Shown piece by piece: positions 1-8,507 of a DNA stretch of 64,000 bases; positions within the stretch are counted from its first letter, which is position 1, and each line of letters starts with the position of its first letter. The stretch comes from Desulfosporosinus sp. FKB (lineage in GTDB: Bacteria; Bacillota; Desulfitobacteriia; Desulfitobacteriales; Desulfitobacteriaceae), in contig NZ_NADJ01000040.1 of assembly GCF_002196705.1 (NCBI RefSeq), positions 372,001 to 436,000 on the forward strand, read 5' to 3'. The translations under genes were made by a program, and so were the position numbers. The notes beneath the pieces were generated by a model. That model had not been told where the DNA came from, made no database searches, and was given only the letters and a program-made list of their open reading frames with translations.

Positions 1-1221
1 TACCGGTTCCGCAATCGTCTCAATCTGATCGACAACCGGCAGATTGGAAGGATTGTCAATATCCAGGACTTCTCCAAGGATATTCTTCACTTTATAGATA
101 ACACTTGGCGCCGTAGTTATGAGATTCAAATCATATTCTCTCTCTAAACGTTCCTGGATAATCTCCATGTGGAGCAGACCTAAAAATCCGCAGCGAAAAC
201 CAAAACCCAGGGCAGCCGAAGTCTCCGGTTCAAACACTAAGCTGGCGTCATTTAGATGAAGCTTCTCCAAAGAATCCCGCAAGCGGTTATAATCATTGGT
301 TTCAACAGGGTAAAGCCCGCAAAAGACCATCGGGGTGGATTTCCGATATCCCGGCAGTGGTTCGGCAGCAGGACGTTCAGCATCGGTAATTGTATCCCCA
401 ACTTGAGTGTCCTTTACATTCTTAATGCTGGCCGCGATAAAACCAACTTGCCCGGCTTTCAGTTCTTCGACGATTTTCATAGCAGGCGTGAATACACCCA
501 CTTCCGTCACTTCAAATTCCTTTCCCGTGGACATCATCTTCATGGTAGTACCTTTGGCTACCCGTCCTTCAACCACCCTTACATAGGAGATTGCTCCTTT
601 ATAAGCATCGAACTTCGAGTCAAAAATCAAGGCTTGCAAAGGAGCCTCATCGTCTCCTTGAGGAGGTGGAACCATGGTCACGATTCTTTCTAAGATTTCT
701 TCAACACCGGTTCCCACTTTAGCCGAAGCAAGAATAGCATCACTGGCATCCAGCCCAATGACATCTTCGATTTCTTGCTGCACCCGCTCAGGTTCAGCAC
801 TGGGAAGATCAATTTTATTAATTACCGGAATAATCTCCAGATTGTTCTCCAACGCTAAATAAACATTAGCCAGGGTTTGGGCTTCAATTCCCTGAACAGC
901 ATCAACCACCAGCAAGGCTCCTTCACAAGCTGCCAAGCTCCTGGACACCTCATAAGTAAAATCGACATGCCCAGGTGTATCAATAAGGTTCAACTCGTAA
1001 ACCTCACCATCATTAGCCTGATAACTGAGGCGTACCGCCTGAAGCTTAATCGTTATCCCCCGCTCACGCTCCAAGTCCATGGAATCAAGGACCTGTTCCT
1101 CCATTTCACGCTTGCTGAGGGCTCCCGTATATTCAATTAAGCGATCCGCCAGCGTGGATTTACCGTGATCAATATGCGCAATAATAGAAAAGTTACGAAT
1201 ACGTTGCGAAGCCTGTGCCAA
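1..1221 (-). CDS. lepA: Elongation factor 4 (LepA), N-terminal part
   Basis: Ribosome-associated translational GTPase (back-translocase EF4). The visible 407 codons carry the G-domain motifs in order: AHIDHGKST near residue 14 (P-loop), a threonine-containing switch I region (ERGITIK), DTPGH (G3) and NKIDLPSA (G4), followed by the EF-G-like beta-barrel and domain III regions. I chose the TTG start at 1221 because GAGGGGGA lies 5-12 bases upstream and the next codons read [20 protein letters not shown], typical of Firmicute LepA. The gene is cut by the left window edge, so the C-terminal third is not visible. In spore-formers it often neighbours hemN/hrcA; that part lies outside the window. 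Identification is secure. Confidence 0.97.
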   Translation of the reverse strand, partial: MAQASQRIRNFSIIAHIDHGKSTLADRLIEYTGALSKREMEEQVLDSMDLERERGITIKLQAVRLSYQANDGEVYELNLIDTPGHVDFTYEVSRSLAACEGALLVVDAVQGIEAQTLANVYLALENNLEIIPVINKIDLPSAEPERVQQEIEDVIGLDASDAILASAKVGTGVEEILERIVTMVPPPQGDDEAPLQALIFDSKFDAYKGAISYVRVVEGRVAKGTTMKMMSTGKEFEVTEVGVFTPAMKIVEELKAGQVGFIAASIKNVKDTQVGDTITDAERPAAEPLPGYRKSTPMVFCGLYPVETNDYNRLRDSLEKLHLNDASLVFEPETSAALGFGFRCGFLGLLHMEIIQERLEREYDLNLITTAPSVIYKVKNILGEVLDIDNPSNLPVVDQIETIAEPV

Positions 1222-1416
1222 GGTCTTCCCCCTCATTTCTATATCCAGAAATAATAGTTCAAAATTTCAGCTGATCCATCCTAAACATAAAGTATATCAG
1301 ATAGTGAGGGGACTCCGCAAGAATCGTGTAAGACATCAGTAAAACATCGCTGCAAGGAGAATAAATTTGTCCATCTATTGCCAAATTAACACTAAACTTA
1401 CGAGGGGGAAAATAGT

Positions 1417-1767
1417 TTGGACGATTACTTTGACAATCTGGACGCCATTGAGAAAAATTTAAAGTATTTTACAGCCAACCACGAGCAAATCTATCAGGCT
1501 TACGAAACCTATGGTAAATTAGTTCATGAAACAGGTCCTCTTGATCAAAAAACATGTTGGTTAATTAAAGTCGCTTTGTCTACTGAATGCCAATACCCCT
1601 ACGCTTTACGAACGCATATCCTCAAGGCGTTAACGGGCGGATGTACGAAAGAGGAAATTGAGCATGCCATGATGTTGGTAGCTCCCACAGCTGGGTTTCC
1701 TAAAACAATGTTTGGCATATTAACCTTGCGAGAAGTCGTCGACGAGCTTAACAGAAACATACAATAA
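1417..1767 (+). CDS. Carboxymuconolactone decarboxylase (AhpD-like) family protein
   Basis: A small all-helical protein of 116 aa. It matches the CMD fold by pattern: an N-terminal helix pair, then the segment LIKVALSTECQYPYALRTH (residues ~49-67) and the TKEEIEHAMMLVAPTAGFP helix pair. AhpD proper has a redox CxxC before the conserved His; here only one Cys is seen (ECQYPYALRTH), so a thiol-peroxidase role is not supported and it belongs with the general CMD set of unknown function. The start is TTG at 1417 behind CGAGGGGG. It stands alone on the plus strand, divergent from lepA and followed by a structured, terminator-ended region. Many anaerobes keep such single-gene CMD proteins near redox genes. 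Confidence 0.75.
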   Translation: MDDYFDNLDAIEKNLKYFTANHEQIYQAYETYGKLVHETGPLDQKTCWLIKVALSTECQYPYALRTHILKALTGGCTKEEIEHAMMLVAPTAGFPKTMFGILTLREVVDELNRNIQ

Positions 1768-1879
1768 TCATTAATCAGTAATCATCGCCCCAGCAACATT
1801 TCAATAGCCAGAAGAGCCAGATTCACGGCTTTTTATACGGCAATTGCATATAGTTGCCGGCCTTACCAAGATGATGTAA

Positions 1880-2040
1880 CCCCTATCCTACTGTGAAAAC
1901 AGTGTTTTCGTTCTTAACGAAGTACAAATAGGGGCGGTTCACTGAATATCCGCAGTAGGTGTTCAATTAATCAGTCACAAGGGTGGTAACTCGAGTTCAT
2001 TCTAGCAGTGAAGCATAGTTACGTAATTGTCTCACCGGGG
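1880..2040 (+). ncRNA. Candidate structured RNA (unassigned)
   Basis: No ORF fits here, but the plus strand folds well. CCCCTAT (1880-1886) pairs with ATAGGGG (1928-1934) and encloses two perfect hairpins: ACTGT-GAAA-ACAGT (1890-1903, a GNRA tetraloop) and TTCGTT-CTT-AACGAA (1907-1921). Together they make a compact three-way junction. A further arm pairs GTAAC (1986-1990) with GTTAC (2018-2022), and an intrinsic terminator follows at 2043-2085. I do not recognise it as a known riboswitch. GGGTGGTAAC at 1981-1990 recalls a T-box core but lacks the expected ACCGCG and has no downstream plus-strand gene. A stand-alone small RNA, or the 3' UTR of the CMD gene, are both possible. Confidence 0.4.
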
Positions 2041-2042
2041 AA

Positions 2043-2090
2043 GCGATCATTTTCCTAATTGGAGAAAATGACCGCCTCTTTTATTATTAT
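2043..2090 (+). terminator. Intrinsic terminator behind the candidate RNA
   Basis: GCGATCATTTTC (2043-2054) pairs with GAAAATGACCGC (2064-2075) with a single A/C mismatch and is followed by CTCTTTTATTATT. The polarity (T-rich tail on the plus strand) means it ends plus-strand transcription from the CMD gene or the candidate RNA. Confidence 0.7.
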
Positions 2091-2153
2091 TTAAATAAGT
2101 CTCGCATAGTCGTTAGTTTAAGACCAAACCCATTTCTCGAAAGCAGTTAAACT

Positions 2154-3083
2154 CTAGGCCAGAGAATTAATCTTTTCCAGAATGTCGCCAAGGCCTAAAA
2201 ATTCTCCCCAAGTCACCTGCACAAATTCCCCGTTCTGTTTCACAAAAGGCCTTGCCGTGCGCTCAGGATTGTACCTTAAATCAGAACCAATTCGGCCCTT
2301 CAGACAAAGAGGGCGGCCCGCAGCGGCTGCTTTGGCTGTGACTCCCACCATCTTACCGTCCTTAAAGTTAAGGTTGAATTTGCAGCCTGACTCACAAAAC
2401 GTACACGTCACTTCTTCTGTTGTTAATTCCCACTCTCTGCCTTTACCGATCGTGCTCCTATCCATAAGAGCCCCTACAGGGCAGACAGAGACACACCGGT
2501 TGCAATAAACACAAGCCGAATCTTTCAAATCCGTATCCATAAATGTAGCGACTTTAGTCTTAAATCCCCGATAGGCGAACCCGATCACATTGCGCTCTGC
2601 AACCGCCTCACAGGTGGCAATACATTTTCCACAGAGGATACATTTATTCAAGTCCCTTAAAATGTAGGGATTGGTGTCATCAATGGGAAGGTCGTGTTTT
2701 TCACCCTGAAAGACATTCCCTTTGACACCATATTCATAAGCATACTTAGCCAGGAGACAGCTGCCGAGCTTTTGACAGGTCATGCAATCCAAGGGGTGAC
2801 TGGCAACTAACAATTCCAAAATCATTTTACGGGCATTTCTTACCTTGGTAGTCTGAGTTTCTACATTCATCCCCTGGGTAACTTGGGTAGCACATGCCGG
2901 GGGAAGATTACGCATTCCTTCAATTTGAACCACACACAAACGACAGGAACCGGAAGGTGTTAATTCCGGGTTATGACACAAGGTGGGAATCAGAATATTA
3001 TTCAGACGGCAGGCTTCGAGTACCGTCGTGCCTTTAGGAACGCAGACTTCCCGCCCGTCAATCGTTAAGGTAAACCATTCCAT
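2154..3083 (-). CDS. Multi-cluster Fe-S protein resembling the N-terminus of NAD-linked formate dehydrogenase/NuoG
   Basis: Electron-transfer protein with five cluster motifs in order: a plant-type [2Fe-2S] site (LCHNPELTPSGSCRLC plus a later Cys, residues ~34-65), the NuoG-type His-ligated site HPLDCMTCQKLGSC (~100-113), two 4Fe-4S ferredoxin sites (CILCGKCIATC and CVYCNRCVSVC), and a CTFCESGC...C site, which in FdhA/NarB-type enzymes binds the [4Fe-4S] cluster next to the bis-MGD domain. The protein stops about 40 residues later, so the Mo/W catalytic domain is absent. ATG at 3083 is preferred to the longer frame to 3125 because AAAGGAGCG sits at the right distance. It lies just behind modD, which suggests a role with a Mo/W enzyme encoded elsewhere, or a truncated relic. 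Confidence 0.75.
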   Translation of the reverse strand: MEWFTLTIDGREVCVPKGTTVLEACRLNNILIPTLCHNPELTPSGSCRLCVVQIEGMRNLPPACATQVTQGMNVETQTTKVRNARKMILELLVASHPLDCMTCQKLGSCLLAKYAYEYGVKGNVFQGEKHDLPIDDTNPYILRDLNKCILCGKCIATCEAVAERNVIGFAYRGFKTKVATFMDTDLKDSACVYCNRCVSVCPVGALMDRSTIGKGREWELTTEEVTCTFCESGCKFNLNFKDGKMVGVTAKAAAAGRPLCLKGRIGSDLRYNPERTARPFVKQNGEFVQVTWGEFLGLGDILEKINSLA

Positions 3084-3138
3084 GGCTTTCTCGCTCCTTT
3101 CAAATTCTCCAAGGTCCAATCTCATCTCATTTAAGTTC

Positions 3139-3987
3139 TCAAATTATCTTTTCCATGGTGACTCCGATATCGGAAGGTTTTCCGAAATACACCGACGTGG
3201 TTACAAGACCATTAATTCCCGTACGAGCGTACTCTTCAATATTTCCTTCATTAATACCGCCCGCTCCCAGCAGAGTAATCCGGGGATTAATCTGCCGGAC
3301 TTGCTCCACAATAGTTTTTAGCTCTAAGGCTGGAATTTTATCGAACTGCAATCCGTCAACGCCGGCTTCAGCCAGAAGACGTGCATCCTCAATGGTTTCT
3401 ACCTCCACAATAAATTTTTTCTCACAGGCCTGGGCTTTAATTTCATTTACCCTTTGCGCTAAATCATGAACATCGCCGAGAAAAACCATATGCTGCTTAA
3501 ACACCAAAATTGTCTCCGACAATCCTAAGCGATGAGGCAAAGCACCTCCTGCGATAATTGCCTTGATTGAAAGCTCTTTAGTACCCGGAAATGATTTGCG
3601 GGTAGCTAAAAGAGCAGCCTTGGGATTCACGGCTTGAATCTTATCCACCATCTTCCTGGTTCTGGTGGCAATACCTGAAGAATATTCAAGGATATTCAGC
3701 GACACCTTCCAAGCCATATGCAGGCTTGAGGCTAACCCTTCGGCTTCAATGAAAACATCCCCTTTATTAACAACGGTTCCCGAAGGCAGGGATCGAACCG
3801 GCGTGATTCCCAGCTTGGCAAAGATCCTTAATACCTCCTCAACTCCGGACAACACTGTAAATTCTCTCGCCTTAAACGTTATTCTTCCTTTCAAGGCGCC
3901 AATACCAAGAGACTGGGTTGTTAAATCAAGATAGGGAACATCTTCCTTGAGCCAACGCTCAATCGTTTCATCACTAATATAAAGCAT
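3139..3987 (-). CDS. modD: ModD-like protein (nicotinate-nucleotide pyrophosphorylase family)
   Basis: About 282 aa, with the fold of quinolinate phosphoribosyltransferase (NadC): an N-terminal half beginning IERWLKEDVPYLDLTTQSLGI, the ATRKSFPGTKELSIKAIIAGGALPHR region typical of ModD, and a C-terminal barrel with EVETIEDARLLAEAGVDGLQFDK and LGAGGINEGNI. ModD proteins occur next to molybdate transporters; their biochemical role is not settled. The last gene of the mod operon fits that context. Of two ATGs, the second (3987) sits seven bases from GAGGTGG, while the first (3993) is too close. NadC itself is the alternative, but the PGTK/ALPHRLGLSE signature and the mod neighbours favour ModD. 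Confidence 0.82.
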   Translation of the reverse strand: MLYISDETIERWLKEDVPYLDLTTQSLGIGALKGRITFKAREFTVLSGVEEVLRIFAKLGITPVRSLPSGTVVNKGDVFIEAEGLASSLHMAWKVSLNILEYSSGIATRTRKMVDKIQAVNPKAALLATRKSFPGTKELSIKAIIAGGALPHRLGLSETILVFKQHMVFLGDVHDLAQRVNEIKAQACEKKFIVEVETIEDARLLAEAGVDGLQFDKIPALELKTIVEQVRQINPRITLLGAGGINEGNIEEYARTGINGLVTTSVYFGKPSDIGVTMEKII

Positions 3988-4010
3988 TTCCATCCACCTC
4001 GAGATTTCAA

Positions 4011-4856
4011 TTATTTTCCCTTCACAAAACCATGCTTATTGAAAATTTTCATAGCCTCGTCACTTTGTAAATAGGCTAAGAATTTGGCAGCCGCCTCGCT
4101 GTTTTTAGAAGATGCGACAATGGCAGCCGGTAAGACGATGGGAGAATGGTAAGCGGCAGGTGCAGTTGCCACAACGTTCACCTTATCCGAAGTGATAGCT
4201 ATAGTATCCCAGACAAAGCCGGCATCAGCATTGCCCGTTTCGACGTAGGCCATAATTTGCATCAGATCCTTACCTATGACCATCTTAGGTTTTAATTTAT
4301 CCCACAATTTGAGACTTTCAAGAGTTTCCTGAGTCGTCTTAGCCGCCGGAACAGTTTTAGCTTCGCCGATCCCGATTTTCTTAACCTCCGGTTTGCATAA
4401 ATCTTCAAAACTTTTAATAGAAGTATTGTCTTTATTGACAATTAAGACCAGTTCATCACCTAACAAATTGACCCTTGAATCTTTCTGAATAAGCCCTTTT
4501 TGTTCCAGAGCATCCATCTGGGGCTTACCCTGAGAAATATAAATGTCCGTGTCTGCCCCTTGCTCGATTTGACTTTGCAGTGAACCAGAGGGTCCGTAAT
4601 TAAACGTCAAGGCTGCTTGGGGATTTTTAGCCTCATACAGAGTTTTTATTTCATCAAAGGAACCTTTTAGACTAGGGGCTGTAGAAATGACAAGTTTAAC
4701 TTGCTTGCTTTGGCCGGCACCGCTGCCTGCCGTGGTTGAAGCATCCTTGACACTGCTTGAACACCCGGAAACGGATACTAACAGGAGCAGAATAATGCAG
4801 CTAAGCACTCCTAAGATTACTCGACTTCCTTTTGGGTTCTTAATTCCGGAAAACAT
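4011..4856 (-). CDS. modA: Molybdate ABC transporter substrate-binding lipoprotein (copy 1)
   Basis: Extracytoplasmic molybdate/tungstate receptor of 281 aa. A signal sequence with a hydrophobic core (residues ~14-30) ends in the lipobox VSGC, so the mature protein is lipid-anchored. The body has the ModA pattern: an SLKGSFDEIKTLYE start helix, FNYGPSGSLQSQIEQGADTDIYISQG, and an ETGNADAGFVWDTIAI segment that supplies the ligand-binding tyrosine/acidic region in the family. ATG at 4856 follows GGGAGG. It lies third in a modB-modC-modA-modD order, unusual because modA normally leads. A second modA is at 8.5-9.3 kb; which of the two prefers tungstate cannot be told from sequence alone. Confidence 0.9.
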   Translation of the reverse strand: MFSGIKNPKGSRVILGVLSCIILLLLVSVSGCSSSVKDASTTAGSGAGQSKQVKLVISTAPSLKGSFDEIKTLYEAKNPQAALTFNYGPSGSLQSQIEQGADTDIYISQGKPQMDALEQKGLIQKDSRVNLLGDELVLIVNKDNTSIKSFEDLCKPEVKKIGIGEAKTVPAAKTTQETLESLKLWDKLKPKMVIGKDLMQIMAYVETGNADAGFVWDTIAITSDKVNVVATAPAAYHSPIVLPAAIVASSKNSEAAAKFLAYLQSDEAMKIFNKHGFVKGK

Positions 4857-4895
4857 CTTATTTTCCTCCCTCTCTTTTTAAAATCAAAAGAATAT

Positions 4896-5957
4896 TTAGA
4901 AAATAATCAGGTCTTCGGGGGCAATTCGTAAACTCCAGGGCTGCGGCTGATCTTTCATTGCCCGCCACATTTGCGGAGTCATTTCCCATTCCAGCAGCTG
5001 GCTGCCCTGCCTCCAATGGTCTTGTTCTACCGCCAGATAAACCGATATTCTGGAAGGCCCTTCGCTTAGCGAATTAAGCCGGCAGCGAACGACGTTATCC
5101 TTCATTTCCCCGGCGGCAGCTCCGATCAAATGGGCACGAACACCTACATGGGTAACTTGTCGTGAGAGCTGAATATTAGTTTTTAAGGTAATGCCCCAAG
5201 CTAAGGCTTCCAGCTTAAAAGGCGATATGTAATTGGCAGGAGAAATATTTTTGCACCCCGTTAATTGGGCCGCCGCCAGCGACGAGGGAGCTTTAAATAC
5301 CTCCTCTGTCCCTCCTTTCCCTTCGATTTTCCCTCGTGCCAAGAGAATCAAACGTTGGCATACCCGATAGACTTCCTCTATATTATGGCTCACAAACAGA
5401 GTTGCCCCGGAATACCCGGCCAAAGTCTCCGTTAATTGTTTGACCATGTGGTTTCTCAGATAATCATCCAGAGCGGAAAAGGGTTCATCTAAAAGCAAGG
5501 CTTCAGGCTTTGCTGCCAAGGCCCTGGCCAGGGCAACTCGCTGCTGTTGGCCTCCTGAGAGCTGGCTGGGGTATCTCTTTTCTAAACCCTCCAACTTTAT
5601 CATCGTAACCATTTCTTTGATGATCGCCTGGCGATCTTCCCGCTTCCGCTCTCCAATTCCGAAGCCAATATTTTCTTCCACCGTCAGATGGGGAAACAGG
5701 GCGTAATTTTGAAAGACATAGCCGACTTTCCTGCGCTGGCAAGGCAGATTAATGCCTTTTTGAGAATCAAACAAAACGCGGCCATTGAGGACAATTCGCC
5801 CCTGATCAGGGGATTCTATACCGGCAATACAGCGTAACGTTATGCTTTTGCCTGAACCGGAAGCCCCCAAAAGGCCTAATACCTCTCCCTGAGTTTCAAA
5901 GTTAACCTTGAGTTCAAAACCCGCTAATTCTTTGCGGATATCAACAATCAATCCCAT
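4896..5957 (-). CDS. modC: Molybdate ABC transporter ATP-binding protein with C-terminal regulatory domain
   Basis: Energises the molybdate importer. Walker A GASGSGKS (residues ~29-36), the signature LSGGQQQRVALARALA, Walker B ALLLDEPFSAL and the H-loop FVSHN are all present. After ~residue 230 a ~120-aa extension (VGVRAHLIGAA...VRCRLNSLSEGPSRISVYL) resembles the MOP/TOBE oxyanion-sensing domain of ModC. ATG at 5957 begins one base after the modB stop codon (TAA C ATG), so translation is coupled; an upstream in-frame start at 5978 would overlap modB. Full ModC length (~353 aa) is normal, in contrast with the short copy at 7.1-7.8 kb. Confidence 0.92.
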   Translation of the reverse strand: MGLIVDIRKELAGFELKVNFETQGEVLGLLGASGSGKSITLRCIAGIESPDQGRIVLNGRVLFDSQKGINLPCQRRKVGYVFQNYALFPHLTVEENIGFGIGERKREDRQAIIKEMVTMIKLEGLEKRYPSQLSGGQQQRVALARALAAKPEALLLDEPFSALDDYLRNHMVKQLTETLAGYSGATLFVSHNIEEVYRVCQRLILLARGKIEGKGGTEEVFKAPSSLAAAQLTGCKNISPANYISPFKLEALAWGITLKTNIQLSRQVTHVGVRAHLIGAAAGEMKDNVVRCRLNSLSEGPSRISVYLAVEQDHWRQGSQLLEWEMTPQMWRAMKDQPQPWSLRIAPEDLIIF

Positions 5958-5958
5958 G

Positions 5959-6660
5959 TTATTCCCTGCCGCCTGCAATAATAGTCTTACGTTGGTAATC
6001 TGACCAATAATTCATTAACGTCATGACGATCAGCGAAATGATAAAAATCAGGATCACCCATAACAGGGCCTTTTCCATATCTCCTCCTTCGGCGGCAAAA
6101 AAGATAGCCGCGGGAATCGTCAGTGTTTCTCCCGGAATATTGCCGCCGATCATCAGCGTAGCGCCAAAGTCACCTAAGGCCCTGGCGAAAGCTAATACTG
6201 TCCCGGCGGCTACCCCCGGCCAGGCCAAAGGAATAGTTATCTTCCAGAAAATCTTCCATTCCGAGACACCCAAAGTACGGGCGGCATAAATAAGGGTGGG
6301 GTCTATTTGCTCAAAAGCACTGCGCACAGTCCGATACATTAAAGGAAATGCCACAACAGAAGCTGCAATAACTGTGGCCGGCCAGGAAAAAATCACCGTC
6401 ATTCCAAGGGCCAGCAGGAGTTTGCCCAAAGGACCGTTCCTGCCCAAAATCAACAGCAGCAGAAAACCAACGACAGTGGGCGGCAGAACCAGAGGCAATG
6501 TAAGAAGGCCGTCAATCACACCCTTAAATTTGCCCCGATAAGCTGAGACAAAACTTGCAGCCGCCAGGCCGAAAAAGAAGGTCACAAGAGTAGCCAAAGT
6601 TGCCGCCCTGAGGGAAATCCATAAGGGGGAAAAATCTATTCCGTGTATAAAGCTAAACAA
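5959..6660 (-). CDS. modB: Molybdate ABC transporter permease (copy 1)
   Basis: Inner-membrane channel subunit of 233 aa with five to six hydrophobic segments and the EAA loop that docks ModC: AARTLGVSEWKIFWKITIPLAWPGVAAGTVLAFARALGDFGATLMIGGNIPG (residues ~127-180, quoted here only as landmarks AARTLG...ALGDFGATLM). Length is normal for ModB. The start is TTG at 6660 behind GGGGGAT. It is the first gene of this operon; the 440-bp leader holds hairpin repeat A and a long palindrome. Near-identical architecture to the modB at 7.8-8.5 kb suggests a paralogous pair. Confidence 0.92.
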   Translation of the reverse strand: MFSFIHGIDFSPLWISLRAATLATLVTFFFGLAAASFVSAYRGKFKGVIDGLLTLPLVLPPTVVGFLLLLILGRNGPLGKLLLALGMTVIFSWPATVIAASVVAFPLMYRTVRSAFEQIDPTLIYAARTLGVSEWKIFWKITIPLAWPGVAAGTVLAFARALGDFGATLMIGGNIPGETLTIPAAIFFAAEGGDMEKALLWVILIFIISLIVMTLMNYWSDYQRKTIIAGGRE

Positions 6661-6694
6661 AGTATCCCCCTTTCCTTTTTCTTTGCTTGAACCT

Positions 6695-6761
6695 GCAGCT
6701 AACCTGCTGCTTTCGCCAGAGACTAATACGTGCGGAGACAGTGCCTTCGAGGATTAGCTGC
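6695..6761 (-). repeat. Dispersed hairpin repeat, copy A (in the mod leader)
   Basis: Read on the minus strand, GCAGCTAA and TTAGCTGC form an 8-bp outer stem. The interior contains CGAAGGCACTGTCTCCG and then GGCGAAAGC followed by AGGTTAG. The same order of words recurs at 11454-11524 and 27422-27515. This copy lies ~35-100 bases upstream of modB in the sense orientation, where a regulatory RNA could sit, but the other two copies are not placed that way, which argues for a dispersed repeat. Whether it matches the Moco riboswitch model I could not test. Confidence 0.5.
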
Positions 6762-6809
6762 ACTGATGCTCAAAGAAAGGTGCCGCTTCGCGGTATGTGT
6801 CTGAGCGTA

Positions 6810-6841
6810 AATAATGGCTCCCTAAAAAGGGAGCCATTATT
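6810..6841. terminator. 14-bp palindrome between the two mod operons
   Basis: AATAATGGCTCCCT (6810-6823) and AGGGAGCCATTATT (6828-6841) are perfect complements around an AAAA loop. It lies after the modC copy at 7.1 kb and before modB at 6.66 kb. The tails are AT-rich on both sides (TTATTAATAAA) without a clean U-run, so it may act as a terminator for the upstream mod operon or as an operator. The rest of 6842-7100 shows no gene. Confidence 0.5.
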
Positions 6842-7100
6842 AATAAACCGATATTTAACCGGTATTCCGTGCTGCTCCTTTTCAAAACGTGAAGGCGTAC
6901 CCGTTTCCAGAGACACCCTGAGGATCAAAAATCCTGTCCAGCGACCTTGGATGCGCTCATTTGCCCTTTAGGTCCTTCTGGCTCGGAGATACATTATTAA
7001 ATTTTCAGAAACATCACCTGAGGATTTTCTCCCCCTCTGTCCACCATTATGGCTTCACATTATAAGCATGCACATTATTATTGATGAACGATAGAACCGC

Positions 7101-7802
7101 TCACCGGGCATTATTAAGTCCCCTGACTAGTTCCAGTTTTTCATGTTCTACCTGTTCCTTGATTATCTCCTGTTGGCCATGATCAATTTTAATAATTTGA
7201 TTGCCTAACATTTCGGCTTCCTGAAGATCATGGGTCACGAGAACAAAAGGAATCTTCCATTGTGCTTGAAGCTTAAGCAGCTCTTGTTGGAGGGTGCTGC
7301 GAGTGTTTTGATCAAGAGCCGAGAGAGGTTCATCGAGCAGCAATAATTCCGGTTCCGTCATTAAAGCCCGGGCAAGGGCAACTCTTTGTTTCTCTCCCCC
7401 TGAAATCTGACTGGGATAGCGATTCCGCAGATGTCCAATTTTGAGCATCTCCAGCACATCTCCGGCGGTGAGAACTTTTTCGGAAGCATTCCCTTTTTTC
7501 GGCTTACCATACAGGACATTTTTCTCAACCGTCATGTGGGGAAATAAAGCATAATCTTGAAAAAGATAGCCGATACGCCGTTTGCGGATAGGAACATTTG
7601 TCCCTAATTCGGAAGAGAAGACTGCCTTGTTGGAAATCGTGATTTCTCCCCAAGATGGGGTCTGAAGACCTGCCACACATTGCAGAATTGTCGTCTTGCC
7701 GGCACCGGAATGCCCGACGAGAGCGAGAATACCATTACTGATGGAAACATCAACCTCCAGCTCAAAGGAGGGTAATTTCTTTTTAAAATGAGCCTTAAGC
7801 AT
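7101..7802 (-). CDS. modC: Molybdate-type ABC transporter ATP-binding protein, short form (copy 2)
   Basis: 233-aa ATPase with Walker A GHSGAGKT, Q-loop YLFQDYALFPHMTVEKN, signature ISGGEKQRVALARALM, Walker B LLLLDEPLSALD and H-loop LVTHD. It ends right after the nucleotide-binding domain (ELVRGLNNAR), so it lacks the MOP/TOBE regulatory domain present in the copy at 4.9-6.0 kb. ATG at 7802 is favoured: GGGGAGG is ~10 bases upstream, and the start overlaps the modB end (stop at 7795). An upstream in-frame ATG at 7823 is possible. Allosteric control by oxyanion is therefore not expected for this transporter. Confidence 0.88.
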   Translation of the reverse strand: MLKAHFKKKLPSFELEVDVSISNGILALVGHSGAGKTTILQCVAGLQTPSWGEITISNKAVFSSELGTNVPIRKRRIGYLFQDYALFPHMTVEKNVLYGKPKKGNASEKVLTAGDVLEMLKIGHLRNRYPSQISGGEKQRVALARALMTEPELLLLDEPLSALDQNTRSTLQQELLKLQAQWKIPFVLVTHDLQEAEMLGNQIIKIDHGQQEIIKEQVEHEKLELVRGLNNAR

Positions 7803-8487
7803 TTGTCCCGCCTCCCCGCGCATCTCGTCGTTTTCCTTTTCCCCAGCGATTCAAGCCATAGATCACCAGGAAGCTAAAGGCAGTCATGATAATAACCAGG
7901 ATACTCGCCGTACGCATATCTCCCGATTCATTGGCAAAGTAGATAGCCAGAGGCATGGTTTGAGTTCTGCCGGGGATATTGCCGGCAATCATCAAGGTCG
8001 CCCCGAATTCCCCCAGAGACCGGGCGAAGGCCAGAACCAAACCGGCAATAATACCATTCCAAGCCAGCGGCAAAGTAATGGTGAAAAAGACCCTTACTTC
8101 CCTCGCTCCTAGAGTGCGGGCAGCCTTCTCCAGGTTTTGGTCAACATTTTCCATGGCAACCCTTACAGATTGGTACATTAAAGGGAAGGAAACCACAACT
8201 GCTGCGATCACCGCTCCCTCGATGGTAAAAACAACTCTGGTATGAAAGAACTGTTCAAGAAACACGCCTAAGGGACCGTTCTTCCCGAAAACAACCAAGA
8301 GCATAAAACCGATAACGGAAGGCGGGAGTACTAAGGGTAAGGTAATAATTGACTCCACAACATCTTTGCCCCAGAACTCCCGCCGTGCCATGAGTCCTGC
8401 TATGGGAATGGAAAAACAGGTGACAATGATAACAGCCGCCAAAGCAACTTTGAGAGATAATATAATCGGCACAAAGCTAAAATCCAT
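7795..8487 (-). CDS. modB: Molybdate-type ABC transporter permease (copy 2)
   Basis: About 230 aa, several membrane segments, and the EAA-type loop AARTLGAREVRVFFTITLPLAW followed by LAFARSLGEFGATLMIAGN, almost word for word like the first ModB. The start is uncertain: ATG at 8487 has GGTGA five bases upstream, while GTG at 8496 is also in frame. It sits 11-20 bases behind modA and overlaps modC by 8 bases, a compact modA-B-C operon in the usual order. Confidence 0.9.
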   Translation of the reverse strand: MDFSFVPIILSLKVALAAVIIVTCFSIPIAGLMARREFWGKDVVESIITLPLVLPPSVIGFMLLVVFGKNGPLGVFLEQFFHTRVVFTIEGAVIAAVVVSFPLMYQSVRVAMENVDQNLEKAARTLGAREVRVFFTITLPLAWNGIIAGLVLAFARSLGEFGATLMIAGNIPGRTQTMPLAIYFANESGDMRTASILVIIMTAFSFLVIYGLNRWGKGKRRDARGGGTNA

Positions 8488-8507
8488 AGGACTCACCCGG
8501 CTATCAA

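Noticed and set aside
1981-1995. T-box-like GGGTGGTAAC on the plus strand
   Set aside because: The conserved ACCGCG part and a downstream synthetase or amino-acid gene are missing; the real T-box of the window is at 40265-40490.
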